Assembly: GCA_016840595.1 (NCBI GenBank)
Contig: JAEOSA010000022.1
Coordinates: forward strand, 1-16,003
Origin: Candidatus Hermodarchaeota archaeon
Lineage (GTDB): Archaea > Asgardarchaeota > Hermodarchaeia > Hermodarchaeales > Hermodarchaeaceae
DNA: 16,003 nt
Reading direction: 5' to 3'
The notes beneath the pieces were generated by a model, which saw only the letters and a program-made list of their open reading frames with translations, searched no databases and had not been told where the DNA came from. A program made the position numbers and the translations under genes. Every line of letters begins with the position of its first letter. The stretch's first letter is position 1. Shown here one piece after another: positions 14,903 to 16,003 of this stretch.

Positions 14903-15646
14903 TCATCGTTTTTCGCCTACAACACTCAGATACAGGACACATTCATTTTTCCCATCAATCTTTAACAATTGATTCACTTCATCATCATAGAACGCGGCAA
15001 CTTGACAACTGCCCAATCCTACACCCTCCACAGCGAGAGCCAGATTCTGGGCAATATGTCCAACATCAAGAAACACATAACGAAATGCCCGTTGCTTGTA
15101 CTTCCATTTAGAACGCTCAAAAATTGCAGTCCAAATAAACACGACGTTCCCCTTGGCTAGCATACTCTGCCCTAAGGCGGCTTCAGCCAATTCCTTGCCA
15201 ATTTTCCCGGGTTTTATTAGTTCCAGTTCTCTTTCTGCCACTGAATAATGGTAGATACCCGGCTCCAAGTCTGTGACGTTATTGACGCACAAATACGTCT
15301 CGATTGGGTACAGTCCGCCAGCAGAAGGCGCTGTTCGTAACCCAATCGTTCCTCCATACGCCGGAACAAATGCCTTGGTAATGCCTTGAGTTGCCCAGAG
15401 AATCTGAGATAACTGCTCTTTAGAAATCGGTTTCCCAGTGAAAGCCCGTACACTCCGACGACCTTTGAGAAGTTCCCACAACCCGGGCCCCTCTTCTAGC
15501 TGGGGAGCAGGTAATCGAAAACGTTTAACCGAGTCATAGGTTTTGAATTGCGGTGGCTTAGTCGACAGATCTAGTTTTCCACGGGGAAGGGTCTCTCGGT
15601 CATACTTTGTATTGCTATAAAATTCTGGACCAATATTTTCAGACAT
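14903..15646 (-). CDS. SagB/ThcOx-type nitroreductase-family flavoprotein
   Basis: 247 residues. Residues 60-247 form the FMN-binding nitroreductase fold: RRSVRAFTGKPISKEQL (63-79), LRTAPSAGGLYPIETYL (103-119, the SagB/ThcOx 'PSAGGLYP' signature), RAFRYVFLDVGHIAQNLALA (186-205) and GVGLGSC (208-214). SagB enzymes oxidise azoline rings in peptide toxins, but most stand-alone homologues, including archaeal ones, are of unknown substrate. There is no YcaO cyclodehydratase or precursor peptide here, so a general redox role is more likely. The first 55 residues are a linker typical of this subgroup. GAGGTGA (15651-15657, reverse) precedes the ATG by 4 nt and overlaps the stop of the upstream flavin oxidoreductase gene, showing a translationally coupled operon. 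Confidence 0.9.
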   Translation of the reverse strand: MSENIGPEFYSNTKYDRETLPRGKLDLSTKPPQFKTYDSVKRFRLPAPQLEEGPGLWELLKGRRSVRAFTGKPISKEQLSQILWATQGITKAFVPAYGGTIGLRTAPSAGGLYPIETYLCVNNVTDLEPGIYHYSVAERELELIKPGKIGKELAEAALGQSMLAKGNVVFIWTAIFERSKWKYKQRAFRYVFLDVGHIAQNLALAVEGVGLGSCQVAAFYDDEVNQLLKIDGKNECVLYLSVVGEKR

Positions 15647-15650
15647 AGTG

Positions 15651-15657
15651 TCACCTC
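15651..15657 (-). promoter_or_regulatory. Shine-Dalgarno overlapping the upstream stop codon
   Basis: GAGGTGA read on the minus strand is a near-perfect match to the archaeal 16S tail. It shares bases with the TGA stop (15656-15658) of the flavin oxidoreductase and lies 4 nt from the nitroreductase ATG, which decides that start and implies coupled translation. Confidence 0.7.
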
Positions 15658-16003
15658 ATCCAACTTTCAAGGATTTCACCGCTTTAACCGCCCAGTAGGG
15701 ATCATTTTGTAAGGCTCGCCCAACCGCAATGAAATCCACTTTCTCTTCCTGAATAACCTGATTCGCGTATTGAGGAGTTTTCACGCCGCCAACACCAATC
15801 ACCGGTACATCGACTACTTGTTTAATAGCTTGAGCTTGCGGCACGAAATATCCTTCTGTTCCTTCGAGAGAAGCCGGTGCGCTACCACACAAGCCACCCG
15901 ACACATCCAACATATCCACACCCGCATGAACCAACGCCTTAGCAAACTGTTGCGAATCTTCAATCTGGACTCCCATCATCTGCAAATCCACCGACCCCAG
16001 CCG
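15656..16003 (-). CDS. Old Yellow Enzyme-type NADH:flavin oxidoreductase, C-terminal part (5' end outside window)
   Basis: The frame is open to the right edge; about 115 residues are visible and the GTG at 15991 is only an internal codon. The sequence follows the second half of the FMN-binding barrel of the OYE/NADH:flavin oxidoreductase family: RL (edge), then HAGVDMLDVSGG, DVPVIGVGGVKTPQYANQV, and DFIAVGRALQNDPYWAVKAVK. The last two are the FMN-phosphate loop and the 'GR..L.DP.W' signature. Such enzymes reduce activated C=C bonds (2-enoates, enals) using NAD(P)H. The N-terminal half with the active-site tyrosine/histidine residues is not visible, so the subfamily cannot be fixed. No iron-sulfur or FAD extension follows, so this is the short single-domain form. 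It sits first in the operon with the nitroreductase. Confidence 0.88.
   Translation of the reverse strand, partial: RLGSVDLQMMGVQIEDSQQFAKALVHAGVDMLDVSGGLCGSAPASLEGTEGYFVPQAQAIKQVVDVPVIGVGGVKTPQYANQVIQEEKVDFIAVGRALQNDPYWAVKAVKSLKVG

Noticed and set aside
14903..15646. SagB homologue as part of an azoline peptide (microcin-like) cluster
   Set aside because: No YcaO cyclodehydratase, SagC-like partner, precursor peptide or exporter is visible in the window.
1..16003. CRISPR array, tRNA/rRNA genes, insertion sequences or integration sites
   Set aside because: No spaced direct repeats, no cloverleaf-like segment in the gaps, and no transposase or integrase frame were found on reading the gaps and gene products.

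Overview
The window reads as a piece of an archaeal chromosome, most likely from an Asgard archaeon. The archaeal signs are an isopentenyl phosphate kinase (alternative mevalonate pathway), TATA-like promoters, and Shine-Dalgarno sites of the AGGTGA type. The Asgard signs are a Rab/Ras-like small GTPase with a full set of G-box motifs, and a single-pass membrane protein whose cytosolic part has the predicted strand/helix order of a longin domain. The lineage call is inference from gene content; there is no rRNA or ribosomal protein gene here. Neither tRNA nor rRNA, CRISPR, transposase or integrase was seen. Genes are dense and on both strands; the largest gene-free stretch is about 270 bp (4028-4299).

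Layout. 1-785 (+): C-terminal part of an acyl-CoA dehydrogenase cut by the window edge. 924-1511 (-): small membrane-anchored protein with a BsuPI-like beta domain. 1655-2191 (-) and 2237-2635 (-): a RimJ/RimL-type acetyltransferase and a two-helix membrane protein, probably co-transcribed. 2789-4027 (-): fucose/arabinose isomerase-like protein. 4300-5820 (+): MFS transporter, ending in a 4-bp convergent overlap with the isopentenyl phosphate kinase (5817-6629, -). 6790-7323 (-): Rab-like GTPase, with a doubtful 64-codon ORF just upstream. 7543-8754 (+) and 8837-10417 (+): saccharopine-dehydrogenase-like oxidoreductase and FGGY sugar kinase. 10444-10839 (-): SnoaL/NTF2-like protein. 11017-13443 (+): the 808-residue receptor-like protein. 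13573-14871 (+): OFA-family MFS transporter. 14903-15646 (-) and 15656-16003 (-): SagB-type nitroreductase preceded by an Old Yellow Enzyme homologue cut by the right edge.

How the genes may work together. Most look like independent housekeeping or accessory genes. Two themes can be drawn with caution. First, a sugar isomerase-like protein, an FGGY kinase and two MFS permeases could serve uptake and phosphorylation of a sugar or sugar acid, but no aldolase is present and the genes are not one operon. Second, a secreted/transmembrane surface protein with a longin-like tail lies about 3.7 kb from a Rab-like GTPase; longin and roadblock folds are known GTPase partners in eukaryotes, so a surface-to-GTPase signalling or membrane-organising role is conceivable but unproven. 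The flavoprotein pair at the right end has a Shine-Dalgarno overlapping the upstream stop codon and is almost certainly an operon.

Regulation visible in the sequence: palindromes sit between the candidate TATA box and the expected transcription start of both the receptor-like gene and the OFA transporter gene, which is the usual place for an archaeal repressor site.
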